A stretch of 37,326 bases of DNA, from assembly GCA_947587615.1 (NCBI GenBank), contig CANPYC010000019.1, forward strand, positions 1-37,326, given 5' to 3'. Under the pieces are notes generated by a model. It searched no databases and was not told the origin of the DNA. It saw only the letters and a program-made list of their open reading frames with translations. The first letter of the stretch is position 1, and each line of letters begins with the position of its first letter. Origin of the DNA: Candidatus Gastranaerophilales bacterium (GTDB lineage Bacteria > Cyanobacteriota > Vampirovibrionia > Gastranaerophilales > Gastranaerophilaceae). The translations under genes and the position numbers were made by a program. Below, piece after piece: positions 36,538-37,326 of this stretch.

Positions 36538-36936
36538 ATGTCCGACTATACTGTTTATGAAAATTCAAATCCTGTAATATCGCCTGTTAGAGCTGATGGA
36601 AAACAGGAAATTGGTGTTCATGACTACGATAGCGGAAATAGAAGATATATTATTACCGATAGCAAAAATGTTGATGAATTTATATCTAAAAGAAAAAATG
36701 AACTTAAAAAAGCAAATATTCTTGGGGCTGCCGTTATTTTAGCTTCGGTTGCATCGGGTATTTTAATCGGTAAAAATACTTCTAAGAGACTTAATAAAAA
36801 TTTTGAAGAGTTTGAAGTTTTTGACAAAGTATTTGGCGGCTTTTTCGGTCTGATGGCAGGTTCGGTTGCAAACGTCTTTATAAATCGTTCTGCCGACAAA
36901 AAAGTAACCCAAGAATTTATAGAAAAAAATAAATAA
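36538..36936 (+). CDS. Small hypothetical membrane protein, 132 aa
   Basis: Unrecognised. The first 55 residues are polar ('SDYTVYENSNPVISPVRADG'). They are followed by two hydrophobic helices, 'ILGAAVILASVASGILIG' (about 61-78) and 'VFGGFFGLMAGSVANVFI' (about 98-115), separated by a charged loop, and a short charged tail. The glycine-rich helices suggest a hairpin in the inner membrane. A good ribosome site (AGAAAGG) lies before the ATG. It is divergent from the 242-aa gene across 245 bp. No FKG motif is present. Confidence 0.7.
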   Translation: MSDYTVYENSNPVISPVRADGKQEIGVHDYDSGNRRYIITDSKNVDEFISKRKNELKKANILGAAVILASVASGILIGKNTSKRLNKNFEEFEVFDKVFGGFFGLMAGSVANVFINRSADKKVTQEFIEKNK

Positions 36937-37115
36937 TCTTTAAATAATATCCCTATTACTATTTAAATTTAATATTTTTGAAACTTTTATTTAAACTCAT
37001 ATTCCCATAAAAAAGTTTCAGAATAATGGTTAACTGCCTGTCTGCATTAAGTTTAAATTTAAAAAGTTTTGCAACTTCTAATTTAATTCCCCTTTTTTTG
37101 TAGGGTTTTAGAATT

Positions 37116-37325
37116 TCATACAGACGCTATAGCGTCATTAAAGGAAAAAGAAAGCTCAAGAGGGTTTTTATTTAGCCCTTTATTTATGTTTTTTAAATCA
37201 AATATTTTTAATTTATCTCTATCACAAACATACAATTTATTTTTATAAGCAGCCATTGCAGCAGGTTTATAAAGAGTCTTCTTATCAATCAGGGTTTTAA
37301 ATTTCCCTTTTTTGTAATAGAGAAT
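37116..37325 (-). CDS. C-terminal end of a beta-propeller-like protein (partial)
   Basis: An open frame enters from the right edge and ends at TGA (37116-37118), giving the last 69 residues. 'YKPAAMAAYKNKLYVCDRD' followed by 'KLKIFDLKN' looks like one NHL/Kelch-type propeller blade ('P.giA....g.lYV.D....I.vfd'). The start and most of the gene lie outside the window. A perfect 14-bp palindrome GACGCTATAGCGTC falls in its last codons. The blade assignment is from pattern only. Confidence 0.55.
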   Translation of the reverse strand: MLYYKKGKFKTLIDKKTLYKPAAMAAYKNKLYVCDRDKLKIFDLKNINKGLNKNPLELSFSFNDAIASV

Positions 37326-37326
37326 A

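Noticed and set aside
37123-37136. 14-bp perfect palindrome GACGCTATAGCGTC as a regulatory site
   Set aside because: It lies within the last codons of the partial propeller-like gene; a single copy, with no promoter next to it.

Overview
The window is AT-rich DNA from a Gram-negative bacterium: it has a TolC-like outer-membrane factor, an EmrAB-like pump and lipid/surface glycosylation genes. The gene content, low GC, codon use and a recurring short N-terminal 'hNFKG / NFGANFIK' motif in otherwise unrelated hypothetical proteins suggest a gut member of the non-photosynthetic cyanobacterial relatives (Melainabacteria/Vampirovibrionia, Gastranaerophilales-like). That placement is an inference from pattern recognition, not from a search.

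Layout. 1-4 kb: a tripartite efflux system, with emrB-like and emrA-like genes on the minus strand and a divergent tolC-like gene sharing an 82-bp promoter region with an imperfect palindrome. 4-8.8 kb: a small unknown protein, a short bL25-like protein, a long-form dihydropteroate synthase (folP), a family 2 glycosyltransferase overlapping a GalE-like epimerase, acpS, and a DtxR-like regulator with altered metal ligands and a Cys-rich tail. 8.8-11.3 kb: an unknown membrane protein and a secreted YDxYGxKxGSxK repeat protein. 11.4-17.6 kb: an island made of an XRE regulator, a type III restriction-modification pair (mod, res) and a decayed tyrosine integrase, lying against the 3' end of an initiator tRNA-fMet gene.

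17.9-28.0 kb (all minus strand): a ribosomal protein cluster in the order S10-L3-L4-L23-L2-S19-L22-S3-L16-L29-S17-L14-L24-L5-S14 // S8-L6-L18. It is cut twice. A strong terminator plus 1.2 kb of debris (a decayed NFG-type gene and dispersed repeats) separates S14 from S8. The cluster then ends at L18 with a terminator, so S5, L30, L15 and SecY are absent here.

28.3-37.3 kb is accessory: a 627-aa protein with four HTH-like repeats, a 395-aa solenoid of exact 35-residue repeats, a tandem cytidine-deaminase-fold protein whose second domain has lost its zinc motif, a possible 40-aa peptide gene, a two-domain GT2+GT8-like glycosyltransferase broken by an in-gene run of eight G (a likely phase-variation switch, currently OFF), small membrane proteins, and the end of a beta-propeller-like gene at the right edge.

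The strongest points for follow-up are the poly-G contingency locus in the glycosyltransferase, the shared FKG-type N-terminal motif, the 35-residue repeat protein, the split ribosomal operon beside a tRNA-linked integrase relic, and the 22-bp direct repeats between the XRE regulator and the type III R-M operon.
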